The notes beneath the pieces were generated by a model. The model had not been told where the DNA came from. It made no database searches and saw only the letters and a list, made by a program, of their open reading frames with translations. Below are positions 36,697 through 44,834 of a stretch of 64,000 nt of DNA, one piece after another (the first letter of the stretch is position 1; each line of letters opens with the position of its first letter). Source of the stretch: Curtobacterium sp. 9128. GTDB taxonomy: Bacteria; Actinomycetota; Actinomycetes; Actinomycetales; Microbacteriaceae. A program made the position numbers and the translations under genes. The stretch covers positions 3,038,001 to 3,102,000 of the forward strand of contig NZ_LT576451.1 in assembly GCF_900086645.1 (NCBI RefSeq). Direction: 5' to 3'.

Positions 36697-37350
36697 ATGG
36701 CACGCCGCAACCGCATCACGGTCCTCACCGCTTCCCTCGTCATCGGCATCGGCATGACCGCCGTGCTCGCGGCCTGCTCGACCGGGGACGACGCGGCGCC
36801 CAGCGGATCGGCGTCGCCATCGGCATCACGGAGCGCGTCGACCTCCCCGAGCGCGACCCCGACCGACGACCAGACCGGTTCCGCCGACGACGGCACCGGT
36901 CCCGGCACGGGCAACGGCAGCGGCGTCGACAACCCGACCTCGGTCGACTGGGCGACCGTGACGAAGCAGGGGCTCGCGGCAGCCGGTGGCGGCACGGTCG
37001 TCTCGCTCACCGGAGCCGGCGACAACTGGACCGTGGTCGTCGCCGATGCCAGCGGTGCCCGGACGCAGTCGGTCGTGTCCGCGACGCTCGCACGGGTGAC
37101 CTCCGGACCGTTCCCGAAGGCATCGGACAGCCAGACGATGGCCGACGACGTCGCGCGTGCGGCGGCGCTGAAGGTCGACGCCGCGGCGGCCGCCGCCGAC
37201 GCCGAGAAGTCCACCGCTGGGGCGAAGCTCTCGTCGCTCGTCCTCGGCGGGACCGGGGCCGCACCGGTGTGGACGGCGACGCTGACCGTGTCCGGCGCGA
37301 CCACGACGGTGACGGTCGACGGCACGACGGGGGCGACCACGGCCTCCTGA
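36697..37350 (+). CDS. Secreted lipoprotein, function unknown
   Basis: The protein has 217 residues. A type II signal peptide ends in AVLAAC with the lipidated Cys at residue 27, followed by about 45 Ser/Thr/Pro/Asp-rich residues that probably span the wall. The C-terminal 145 residues have alternating strands (VVSLTGAGDNWTVVVAD and VWTATLTVSGATTTVTVDG) and resemble PepSY-like domains only loosely. No Shine-Dalgarno is evident; CATCAT lies six bases before the ATG and may be a -10 of a leaderless mRNA. A hairpin follows the stop codon. Confidence 0.7.
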   Translation: MARRNRITVLTASLVIGIGMTAVLAACSTGDDAAPSGSASPSASRSASTSPSATPTDDQTGSADDGTGPGTGNGSGVDNPTSVDWATVTKQGLAAAGGGTVVSLTGAGDNWTVVVADASGARTQSVVSATLARVTSGPFPKASDSQTMADDVARAAALKVDAAAAAADAEKSTAGAKLSSLVLGGTGAAPVWTATLTVSGATTTVTVDGTTGATTAS

Positions 37351-37358
37351 GCGACGGC

Positions 37359-37382
37359 ACGCGCCGTCTGCGCACGGCGCGT
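37359..37382 (+). terminator. Terminator hairpin after the lipoprotein gene
   Basis: ACGCGCCGT (37359-37367) and ACGGCGCGT (37374-37382) form a perfect 9-bp stem with a 6-nt loop, eight bases after the stop codon. No T-tract follows, as is common in GC-rich actinobacteria. Confidence 0.6.
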
Positions 37383-37448
37383 ATGCTCTCCCGAACGTGA
37401 CCGAGGTGGGTCCGCCACGGTCACTGTCGACAGGGAGGACGAGACCGG

Positions 37449-38378
37449 ATGCGAACGACGAGATGGCGCACGATCGCCGTGGGGACGATCCTCGGGGTGG
37501 GGGCGGTGACCGCCCTGGCGAGCGGGCCGGCCGCCGCCGTGACCGGTGTGGATCCCACACCGACCGCGACCAGCAGCACGTCGACGGCCGAGGACCCGTC
37601 GATCGCCACGATGGACCAGACCGGCAACCACGCCATGGGTGCGAGCATCGCGGCGCACGCCGCCTCGGCGGGGTCGGCTGCCGGTGCCCGGGCCCAGGCG
37701 ACCACGCAGGCCGCGACCGGCGGCCCGCCGCCTGGACGGGTGCAGGGCATGGACGTCAGCGCGTGGCAGCACGACGTCGACTTCCGCAGCGCGTACGCGA
37801 AGGGTGCCCGCTTCGCCTACATCAAGGTGTCCGAGGGCGTCAGCTACACGAGTCCGTACTACCCACGGCAGTACAACGCCTCGAAGAACGCGGGCGTGAT
37901 CCGCGGGGGGTACGCGTACGCACAACCGTCCCAGGCGAGCGGCACCGCGACGGCCGCGTACTTCTTCTCGCACGGCGGCGGGTGGAGCAACGACGGCAAG
38001 ACCCTGCCTCCGCTCCTCGACATCGAGTACGGCAGCGCCGCGCAGGGCACCTGCTACGGGCTGAGCCAGACGGCGATGGTCAACTGGATCCTGGAGTACT
38101 CGACGGCCGTGTACGACAAGGTCCACCGTTGGCCGGCGATCTACACGACGACCGACTGGTGGAAGCGCTGCACCGGCAACTCCGCGAAGTTCCCGGGCAA
38201 CCCGCTGTTCGTCGCCCTCTACCCGGTCAACGACTTCACCACGCCCGGCACCGTCGGCGCGAGCTGGGGACGGTGGACCTTCTGGCAGTGGGCGTCGACC
38301 GGCACGTTCCCGGGTGACCAGGACGTGACCGTGCACTCCGTCTCGTCGCTCCGCGTGTTCGCCAGCCGCACCGACTGA
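37449..38378 (+). CDS. Secreted GH25 muramidase
   Basis: The 309-residue protein has a signal peptide ending near residue 30 and a linker rich in Ala/Thr/Gly. The catalytic domain begins GMDVSAWQHDVDF, with Asp in the first strand, and has YIKVSEGVSY, PPLLDIEYG (the Asp-x-Glu pair), WPAIYTTTDWW and WTFWQWASTG, all GH25 hallmarks. It hydrolyses the beta-1,4 link between MurNAc and GlcNAc. The site GGGAGGAC precedes ATG 37449. No binding domain follows. It converges with purE. Confidence 0.9.
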   Translation: MRTTRWRTIAVGTILGVGAVTALASGPAAAVTGVDPTPTATSSTSTAEDPSIATMDQTGNHAMGASIAAHAASAGSAAGARAQATTQAATGGPPPGRVQGMDVSAWQHDVDFRSAYAKGARFAYIKVSEGVSYTSPYYPRQYNASKNAGVIRGGYAYAQPSQASGTATAAYFFSHGGGWSNDGKTLPPLLDIEYGSAAQGTCYGLSQTAMVNWILEYSTAVYDKVHRWPAIYTTTDWWKRCTGNSAKFPGNPLFVALYPVNDFTTPGTVGASWGRWTFWQWASTGTFPGDQDVTVHSVSSLRVFASRTD

Positions 38379-38409
38379 CGAGCGTTCGACCGGCGACCGG
38401 CGGCCGGGC

Positions 38410-38919
38410 TCAGAGTGCGTCGCGGAGGGCCTGCGCCTTCCGCTCGACGACGTCCTCGAGCCCGGCCGCGTACTCGGCGAGCCTGGCCGCGACGCCCGGG
38501 TCGGATGCCCCGATGATCCGGGCGGCGAAGAGTCCGGCGTTGGCGGCTCCGTTGATCGCCATCGTGGCGACCGGGATGCCCGCCGGCATCTGGACGATCG
38601 ACAGCAGGGAGTCGATGCCGTCGAGCCGCGCGAGCTGCACGGGGACGCCGATGACCGGCAGGGTCGTCACCGATGCGACCATCCCGGGGAGGTGTGCTGC
38701 GCCACCGGCCCCGGCGATCACCGCCCGGATGCCACGTCCCGCCGCCGAGCGGCCGAAGCGCATCATCTTGTCCGGGGTGCGGTGCGCCGAGACGACGTCC
38801 GCTTCGAACGGGATGCCCAGCTCGGTCAGGATGTCGGCTGCCGCACGCATCGTGGGCCAGTCCGAGTCGGACCCCATGATGATCGAGACGAGCGGTGCGG
38901 GCTGGGCGGTGTCGGTCAC
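38410..38919 (-). CDS. purE: N5-carboxyaminoimidazole ribonucleotide mutase
   Basis: The protein has 169 residues: GSDSDWPTM (phosphate and substrate binding), SAHRTPDKM with the catalytic His, [12 protein letters not shown] and VIGVPVQ are all class I PurE motifs. It converts N5-CAIR to CAIR in purine synthesis, working with PurK. Here it is separated from purK by a secreted cellulase gene, and it has its own -10 element six bases before a GTG start with no Shine-Dalgarno. Confidence 0.95.
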   Translation of the reverse strand: MTDTAQPAPLVSIIMGSDSDWPTMRAAADILTELGIPFEADVVSAHRTPDKMMRFGRSAAGRGIRAVIAGAGGAAHLPGMVASVTTLPVIGVPVQLARLDGIDSLLSIVQMPAGIPVATMAINGAANAGLFAARIIGASDPGVAARLAEYAAGLEDVVERKAQALRDAL

Positions 38920-38925
38920 AGGTCG

Positions 38926-38931
38926 AGCCTA
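38926..38931 (-). promoter_or_regulatory. -10 element predicting a leaderless purE mRNA
   Basis: TAGGCT on the minus strand ends six bases before GTG 38919, the same hexamer and spacing as at rmlC. No ribosome-binding site is present. It lies within the short gap between the cellulase gene and purE, so purE need not depend on upstream transcription. Confidence 0.55.
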
Positions 38932-38932
38932 C

Positions 38933-39000
38933 CGGCGGCCGGTCAGCGGACGGTGGCGGTACTGGTCATCGGACCGCGACGGCGGCCGGTCAGCGGACGG
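38933..39000. repeat. 21-bp direct repeat spanning the cellulase 3' end
   Basis: The same 21 bp occur at 38933-38953 and 38980-39000, 47 bp apart, with weaker similarity continuing beyond both. The second copy includes the stop codon of the GH6 gene and the first carries a similar pseudo-C-terminus, so a short tandem duplication at the gene end is likely. Confidence 0.7.
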
Positions 39001-40969
39001 CGACGGTCCGGCACCCGAGGTCCGCGTCGCCGCCGCTGCCGAGGCCGACCGCCCGGACGCAGATCCGGTGCGTCCCTGACGGGCTCACCACCCGTCCGCC
39101 GTAGCCGTGCGCCGGCCCGGCACGGTACGTCGTGTCGACGTCGGCGCGTGCCCGGTTCGCCGTGAGGCGTCCGGTGGTGTTGCCGTCGACGGTGACCACG
39201 ACGCTCACAGCGGTGTTGACGGCATCGCGGTCGAACACCCAGCCGGACACGTCGACGCGCCGCGTGGACGGTGACGAGGCGGATCCGAACGTGCCGAAGG
39301 GTGCACTCGCCGCGACGGTGACCGTTCGGCACGCCGACGTCGTGTCGGAGCCGACGCCACGGTTCCGCGCGACGACGCACACGCTGTGCTTGCCGGACCC
39401 CCCTGGCACGGTGAGGTCCCAGCCGTGCCCCGTCCCAGCCCCGTCCGGCACGGCACCGAGGTCCGCGCGCTGCAGGTTCGCCGTCGCGGCCGCCACACCC
39501 CGCCCGTCGACGGTCACCGCGATCCTGACCGGGGACGCGGCCTCGTCGGGGTCGACGGCCCACCCGGTCACCACGATGCCCGCACGAGCGACACCGACCC
39601 GTTCGAGCTGCACCACCGGGTCGTGTCCGTACACGGTCACCGCGACGCAGCCGAGCTGTCGATCGGCCCCGGCGCCGACGTTGACCGCCGTCACGCAGAC
39701 GTTCCTCGTGCCGGAGCCGGCTGCGACCGTCATGTCGAAGCCGTGGTCCGCCCCGACCCCTGCTGCCCGGTCGACGTCAGGACGGGTCGTGTCGGCGAGT
39801 GCGGTGCCGACGACCGTGCCGTCCACGGACACCCGTACCGTGACCGGGGACTCCGGGTCGTCCGCGTCGAACGTCCACCCGCGGACCCGGACGGTGCCCG
39901 CCCCACCCGCTGCTGCGTCCACCGTGCCCTGCGGCGACGTCACTGCGGCCGGGGCGCCGAGCGAGGCGTTGGCGACCAGCTGCTGCGCGTACGCCGAGTA
40001 CCACTTGCCCGCGGCCGGGCCCCCGTTGCAGGTCCCGTCGCTCGCACCGGGGGTCTTCACCCAGAGCAGCGCGTCGAGGGCCGTCCCGTCCGTCGCCACC
40101 CGCGGCGAGGTCCCGAGTCCGGCGCCGGGGCCGTTGCACCACGTCCCCCGCCATCCACGACCGTTCCGGGAGGTGTCGATCACGTAGTGCGAGCCGCCGG
40201 TGAGCGCGGAGACCTTCTGCGCGTACGACTGCTCCTGTGCGGTCGGGTAGTAGTTCGCGACGTTCGTGAAGAACCCGCGGGCCTGCCGCACGCCGGCGGC
40301 GTCGAGCCGGGCGGCGATCGTCGCGGGCTGCACCCAGTTCGAGTTGCCGGCGTCGAGGTACGCGGGGATGCCGGCGGCGGTGAGCGCGGCGACCTCCCTC
40401 GAGAGGATCCGGTACCGCTGCTGGTCGAGCGCCGGTGTGCACCTGCTGTCGCTCAGCATGGCGAGGGAGTCCGGCTCCACGATGACCGCAGCACGCTTCC
40501 CGGCGAGCCCCGCGACGATCTGGTCCACCCATGCGTCGTACCCGGCTTCGTCGAACCCGCCTGCCGAGTAGCCGCCGCAGTCACGCTCCGGGATCGCGTA
40601 GGTGACGAAGACCGCCGTGGTGCCGTTCGCCGCGGCGCCCGCCGTCGCGCTCTGGAGGGTCTTCGTCAGGCCGGTGCCGGTCGACCACTCACCGAGCCAC
40701 GTGGCGACCGGGTACTTCGCGATCGTCGATGCGGCCGCAGCGCCCGCCGGGTCGCTCGAGGCGAGGGCCGCGGCGTTCTTCGCGGCCTCGCTCGTCGGCG
40801 AGTTGTACTGCCCGTTGCCGTACAGCTGCGCCGCCGTCCGCGAGCGCAGGTCGGTCGCCGTCGTCGCGGCGGTCGCGCGGTCGGCCCCGATCGGCGCGAC
40901 GGGCGCGATCACACCACCGAGCACCCCGGCGAGCGCGATGCAGACGGTGAGGGCGGTACTGGTGCGCAT
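38990..40969 (-). CDS. Secreted GH6 cellulase with three ~108-aa C-terminal repeats
   Basis: The protein has 659 residues. ATG 40969 has AGGGGAT seven bases upstream; a start at 41035 would put 22 polar residues before the signal peptide (residues 1-36). The catalytic domain (about 45-335) carries both GH6 signatures: VTYAIPERDCGGYSAGG with the acid Asp130, and VIVEPDSLA with Asp167. YLDAGNSNWV, NVANYYPT and WCNGPGAGLG also fit. Three repeats begin near residues 336, 450 and 557 and match those of the transglycosylase-like protein at 6,917. No classical cellulose-binding module is present. It is probably an endoglucanase acting on plant cellulose. It interrupts purK-purE. Confidence 0.9.
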   Translation of the reverse strand: MRTSTALTVCIALAGVLGGVIAPVAPIGADRATAATTATDLRSRTAAQLYGNGQYNSPTSEAAKNAAALASSDPAGAAAASTIAKYPVATWLGEWSTGTGLTKTLQSATAGAAANGTTAVFVTYAIPERDCGGYSAGGFDEAGYDAWVDQIVAGLAGKRAAVIVEPDSLAMLSDSRCTPALDQQRYRILSREVAALTAAGIPAYLDAGNSNWVQPATIAARLDAAGVRQARGFFTNVANYYPTAQEQSYAQKVSALTGGSHYVIDTSRNGRGWRGTWCNGPGAGLGTSPRVATDGTALDALLWVKTPGASDGTCNGGPAAGKWYSAYAQQLVANASLGAPAAVTSPQGTVDAAAGGAGTVRVRGWTFDADDPESPVTVRVSVDGTVVGTALADTTRPDVDRAAGVGADHGFDMTVAAGSGTRNVCVTAVNVGAGADRQLGCVAVTVYGHDPVVQLERVGVARAGIVVTGWAVDPDEAASPVRIAVTVDGRGVAAATANLQRADLGAVPDGAGTGHGWDLTVPGGSGKHSVCVVARNRGVGSDTTSACRTVTVAASAPFGTFGSASSPSTRRVDVSGWVFDRDAVNTAVSVVVTVDGNTTGRLTANRARADVDTTYRAGPAHGYGGRVVSPSGTHRICVRAVGLGSGGDADLGCRTVAVR

Positions 40970-41089
40970 GCGCGATCCCCTGGCTGGTCGGTCGTCCCCT
41001 GACCGATCCATGGCACCACGCGTTGCCTCGTGCAACCAGCCGCCAGAACGGGTGCCACCACGACGGGTGGCACCCGCACCGGACGCTCG

Positions 41090-42226
41090 TCAGTCGTCGA
41101 AGTGCGACGCTGCCGACCGTGCCCGGTACACGACGTCGTCCGGGTCCTCGCCGGTGACCGTGACGTGCCCGATCTTCCGGCCGGGCCGGGGTGCCTTGCC
41201 GTAGAAGTGGTACTTCGCCTCGGGGAACGCCCCGAGCGCGGCGGGGTAGCGTCCGGCGAGGTCGCCGTCCGACGGACCACCGAGGACGTTGATCATGACC
41301 GCGACGGGGGCGTTCATCCCGGTGGCGCCCAGCGGCAGGTCGAGGACGGCACGCAGGTGCTGTTCGAACTGACTCGTGGTCGCGCCGTCGATCGTCCAGT
41401 GCCCGGTGTTGTGCGGCCGCATCGCGAGCTCGTTGATCAGGATCCGCTCGTCGTCGGTCTGGAACAGCTCGACGGCGAGGACTCCCGTCACCCCGAGTTC
41501 CTCCGCGACCCGCACGGCGATCGACTCCGCCAGGTCGGCGATCCGGCCGGCGCTGTCCGGGGCCGGCGCGAGCACCTCGGCGCACACGCCGTCGCGCTGC
41601 ACCGTCTCGACGAGGGGCCACGCGACGATCTCGCCGGACGGGCGACGTGCCACCGACTGCGCGAGCTCCCGGGTGAACGAGACGAGCTCCTCGACGAGGA
41701 GCGCCTGCCCGCCACCGGCCTCGGCGACGGCGATGAACCAGTCCTCGACCTCGGCGGGGTCGGACACGACCCGGACGCCCTTGCCGTCGTAGCCGCCGCG
41801 CGGGGTCTTCACGACCGCACGACCGCCGTGCTCGTCGATGAAGGCACGGAGCTCATCGGGGTCGTGCACCGCTGCCCAGTCGGGCACCGGGAGCCCGAGC
41901 TCGGTCAGGCGGGTCCGCATCGTGATCTTGTCCTGCGCGACCGCGAGGGGCTCCGGCCCTGGTCGGACGGCCACACCGGCATCGACGAGTGCCCGGAGGA
42001 CGCTCTGCGGCACGTGCTCGTGGTCGAAGGTGACCACGTCGACGTCGCGGGCGAAGGCGAGCACCGTCTCGGCGTCGTGGTAGTCGCCCTCGGCGGTCGC
42101 GGCGATGGCCGCCGACATCCCGGGCCCCTCCGCGAGCACGCGGATGTCGATGCCGAGTTCGACGGCCGCCGGGACCATCATCCTGGCGAGCTGTCCTCCG
42201 CCGATCACACCGACCCGCAACGCCAT
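41090..42226 (-). CDS. purK: N5-carboxyaminoimidazole ribonucleotide synthase
   Basis: The protein has 378 residues from ATG 42226, with AAGGAA eight bases upstream; an ATG at 42253 was rejected for lack of a site. VGVIGGGQLARMM starts the pre-ATP-grasp domain, followed by KTPRGGYDGKGV (ATP-grasp loop), a LVEELVSFTREL strand and NELAMRPHNTGHWTIDGA. It uses ATP and bicarbonate to carboxylate AIR, providing the substrate of PurE. It is divergent from a GtrA gene, a common actinobacterial arrangement. purE follows only after the GH6 gene. Confidence 0.95.
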   Translation of the reverse strand: MALRVGVIGGGQLARMMVPAAVELGIDIRVLAEGPGMSAAIAATAEGDYHDAETVLAFARDVDVVTFDHEHVPQSVLRALVDAGVAVRPGPEPLAVAQDKITMRTRLTELGLPVPDWAAVHDPDELRAFIDEHGGRAVVKTPRGGYDGKGVRVVSDPAEVEDWFIAVAEAGGGQALLVEELVSFTRELAQSVARRPSGEIVAWPLVETVQRDGVCAEVLAPAPDSAGRIADLAESIAVRVAEELGVTGVLAVELFQTDDERILINELAMRPHNTGHWTIDGATTSQFEQHLRAVLDLPLGATGMNAPVAVMINVLGGPSDGDLAGRYPAALGAFPEAKYHFYGKAPRPGRKIGHVTVTGEDPDDVVYRARSAASHFDD

Positions 42227-42248
42227 GCTGTGTGTTCCTTCCGCCGCT

Positions 42249-42309
42249 CTCACCGCACGGTGAGTGCGCGCTGTCTACAATCGCTGTTCGGCCGGGTGTT
42301 CACCGGCCG
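42249..42309. promoter_or_regulatory. Divergent purK-gtrA promoter region with two hairpins
   Basis: TACAAT (42276-42281, plus) is a strong -10 for gtrA and gives a leader of about 69 nt. That leader contains a nine-pair hairpin with one bulged G (42289-42309). On the purK side CTCACC-GCAC-GGTGAG (42249-42264) forms a perfect 6-bp inverted repeat between the predicted promoter and the purK ribosome site. It could be an operator or leader hairpin. Confidence 0.45.
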
Positions 42310-42356
42310 GGACCGCCGGAGCGGTCAGCGACAACTCTACGGACACTGGAGAACAC

Positions 42357-42890
42357 GTGCGGCGACTCATTGCGCAGCTGGCCCGGTTCGGCGTCGTCGG
42401 GGCCGTGGGCTTCGTCGTCGACACGGTCATCTTCAACGTGCTGCGCGCGACGGTGCTCGCGCCGGAGGACGTCCACGCCGGCCCGTTCATCGCGAAGGTC
42501 ATCTCGACGGTCGTCGCGATCTTCGTGAACTGGATGGGCAACCGCTACTGGACGTTCCGCGACCAGCGCCGAGCCGTCGCTGCACGAGAGGGCTTCGAGT
42601 TCGTGGTCGTCTCGCTCGGCGGCATGGTGATCTCGCTCGGCTGCCTGGGGCTCTCGCACTACGTGTTCGGGTTCACGTCCGCGCTCGCCGACAACATCTC
42701 CGGCAACGTCATCGGGCTCCTGCTCGGGACCGCGTTCCGCTTCTGGCTCTACCGCGTCTGGGTGTACCACCCCGACCGCCAGACCGCCGTCCGTCCGGTC
42801 GCGGACGGCACCGGCGCAACCGGCACCACCAAGAACGGCGCCGGCACCATCGGTACCGACGCCGTCACGGACGAACAGGTCGCACGCTGA
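42357..42890 (+). CDS. GtrA family membrane protein
   Basis: The protein has 177 residues from GTG 42357, with TGGAGA about six bases upstream. GVVGAVGFVVDTVIFN opens the first span and NWMGNRYWTFRDQR follows the second; four membrane spans are present and the C-terminal 40 residues are Thr/Gly-rich and probably disordered. Homologues assist in moving lipid-linked sugars. It shares the first-helix pattern of the GtrA at 4,340 but not its neighbourhood. The partner glycosyltransferase is not obvious here; ugd lies downstream, converging. Confidence 0.8.
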   Translation: MRRLIAQLARFGVVGAVGFVVDTVIFNVLRATVLAPEDVHAGPFIAKVISTVVAIFVNWMGNRYWTFRDQRRAVAAREGFEFVVVSLGGMVISLGCLGLSHYVFGFTSALADNISGNVIGLLLGTAFRFWLYRVWVYHPDRQTAVRPVADGTGATGTTKNGAGTIGTDAVTDEQVAR

Positions 42891-42900
42891 CGCCAAGCGC

Positions 42901-42935
42901 GAGCAGCGAACAGGGAGCAGCGAGCAGCGAGCAGC
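42901..42935. repeat. Five tandem heptamers
   Basis: The unit GAGCAGC occurs at 42901, 42915, 42922 and 42929, with a variant GAACAGG at 42908, giving 35 bp of tandem sequence in the short gap between two converging genes. Copy number may vary between strains. Confidence 0.75.
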
Positions 42936-42940
42936 GCTGA

Positions 42941-44248
42941 CTAGCGCCCCATCCCGCGGTAGGTGAAGCCCGCCGCGGTCCAGGCGTCCCGGTCGAGGCA
43001 GTTCCGTCCGTCGATCACGACGGGGCTCGCCACCTGCGCGACCACCGCTGCCGGGTCGAGCGTGCGGAACTCGTTCCACTCGGTGAGCACGAGCACGAGG
43101 TCCACGTCCTGCAGCGCGGCGGACGCACTGTCGACGTAGGACAGCGACGGGTGGATGCGCGCCGCGGTGTGGTTCGCCTCGGGGTCGTACGCGGACACGG
43201 TGGCGCCGAGCTCGAGCAGGCGCGCGGCGATGTCGAGCGCCGGGGAGTCGCGGACGTCGTCGGAGTTCGGCTTGAACGCGAGCCCGAGCACCGCGACCCG
43301 CTTGCCGGCGACCGCGCCGCCCAGCAGCTCCGAAGCGAGCGTCACGACGTGGGCGCGGCGACGCAGGTTGATCGCGTCGACGTCGGCCAGGAAGTCGAGC
43401 GACTCCCCCACCCCGAGTTCGGTCGCACGGGCCTGGAACGCGCGGATGTCCTTCGGCAGGCAGCCGCCGCCGAACCCGAGTCCGGCGTTCAGGAACTTGC
43501 GGCCGATCCGGTCGTCGTGCCCGATCGCGTCGGCGAGCGCCGTCACGTCCGCCTCGGCGACCTCGGCGATCTCGGCCATCGCGTTGATGAAGGAGATCTT
43601 CGTCGCCAGGAACGCGTTCGCGCTGACCTTGACGAGCTCGGCCGTCGGCAGGTTCACGACGAGACGCGGGGTCCCCTCGGCCAGGGTCGTCGCGTACACC
43701 TCGTCGAGGGCCTCGACCGCCGACGATCCCGCGGGGCCGGACGGCACGCCGTAGACCAGCCGGTCGGGCGAGATGGTGTCCTGCACGGCGAATCCCTCGC
43801 GGAGGAACTCCGGGTTCCACACGAGCGTCGCGCCGGGCACCGCGTCCTGCAGGCCGGCGGCGAGCCGCGCAGCGGTCCCGACGGGCACGGTCGACTTGCC
43901 GACGACGAACTCCCCGGCGGCGACGTGGGGCGTCAGCGACGCGATCGCGGAGTCGATGTAGGTCATGTCCGCAGCGCCGGTCGGCCCCTGGGGGGTCCCG
44001 ACGGCGAGGAAGTGCACGCGGGACCCGGCGACCTCGGCGTAGTCCGTCGTGAAGCGGATGCGGCCGGAGGCGATCGCCTCGGCGAGGATCTCGGGGAGTC
44101 CCGGTTCGAAGAAGGGGGCGTCGCCCGCGGCGAGCCGCTCGATCTTCACCGGGTCGACGTCGACCGCGACGACCTCGTGTCCGAGTTTGGCCATGGATGC
44201 GGCGTGCACGGCACCGAGGTACCCGCAGCCGATGACAGAGATACGCAC
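42941..44248 (-). CDS. ugd: UDP-glucose 6-dehydrogenase
   Basis: The 435-residue protein oxidises UDP-glucose to UDP-glucuronate with two NAD. MRISVIGCGYLGAVHAA is the NAD loop, GKSTVPVGTA follows, NPEFLREG is conserved, and the catalytic Cys lies near residue 263 in GFGGGCLPKD. GLAFKPNSDDVRDSPAL and the final UDP-binding region are present. The product could feed uronic-acid residues of the surface polymer. It is a single gene transcribed away from the PH-domain gene end. Confidence 0.92.
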   Translation of the reverse strand: MRISVIGCGYLGAVHAASMAKLGHEVVAVDVDPVKIERLAAGDAPFFEPGLPEILAEAIASGRIRFTTDYAEVAGSRVHFLAVGTPQGPTGAADMTYIDSAIASLTPHVAAGEFVVGKSTVPVGTAARLAAGLQDAVPGATLVWNPEFLREGFAVQDTISPDRLVYGVPSGPAGSSAVEALDEVYATTLAEGTPRLVVNLPTAELVKVSANAFLATKISFINAMAEIAEVAEADVTALADAIGHDDRIGRKFLNAGLGFGGGCLPKDIRAFQARATELGVGESLDFLADVDAINLRRRAHVVTLASELLGGAVAGKRVAVLGLAFKPNSDDVRDSPALDIAARLLELGATVSAYDPEANHTAARIHPSLSYVDSASAALQDVDLVLVLTEWNEFRTLDPAAVVAQVASPVVIDGRNCLDRDAWTAAGFTYRGMGR

Positions 44249-44302
44249 GGGACGACGGTACCGGACCCCGCGCGAACTTCCGCCGAGAGCGATGACGACG
44301 CC

Positions 44303-44830
44303 TCAGGAGCGGTCAGGGCCCCGCACGATCTCGTCCCAGTCCGGCTCGCGGTGCCGACGGCGGGCCTCGTACGCCTCGACCATGTCGTGCAACACCGCGA
44401 CCACGAGGTCGGCGTGCGGCACGTCGGCGAGCACCACGGCGGGGTCGTCGCCGGGGAACACGAGGACGTCTCCGGACCGGAACAGCCCCTGCAGCCCACG
44501 CCGCCGGACGGTCACGTCGTACCCACGCGAGTGCAGGAGCTCCTGCCGGGTCCTGGTGCCGAAGCCGTGCACGACGACGAGTCGCCTCGTGGTGACCACG
44601 TACCGCTCGGTCATCCACCGCACCAGCGGCACGACGCCGCCGAACAGCACCAGCACGAGCACGAGTCCGGCGACCACGGCGTTGATCCACGCGAGCTGCG
44701 CCTGGAAGACCCCGAACCCGAAACCGCCGGCGACCGCGACCAGGACGACGAACACCGCCGGACGCACCAGACGACGCGCGTGGGGCCGGAGCCGGGCCAC
44801 GACGCGTTCGGGCGGTGGCTCGGCGGTCAT
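44303..44830 (-). CDS. PH-domain (bacterial PH2/YdbS-like) membrane protein
   Basis: The protein has 175 residues from ATG 44830, five bases after the birA stop codon; ATG 44842, overlapping birA, is an alternative. Two adjacent membrane spans (about residues 20-60) are followed by TERYVVTTRRLVVVHGFGTRTRQELLHSR, the bPH2 strand pattern, and a charged C-terminus. Such proteins sit at the membrane with unknown roles. Its position directly after birA is common in related actinobacteria and suggests joint transcription, not a shared function. Confidence 0.75.
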   Translation of the reverse strand: MTAEPPPERVVARLRPHARRLVRPAVFVVLVAVAGGFGFGVFQAQLAWINAVVAGLVLVLVLFGGVVPLVRWMTERYVVTTRRLVVVHGFGTRTRQELLHSRGYDVTVRRRGLQGLFRSGDVLVFPGDDPAVVLADVPHADLVVAVLHDMVEAYEARRRHREPDWDEIVRGPDRS

Positions 44831-44834
44831 GCCG

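Noticed and set aside
42901..42935. A CRISPR array
   Set aside because: Units are only 7 bp with no spacers; no cas gene is nearby. No CRISPR array was seen anywhere in the window.
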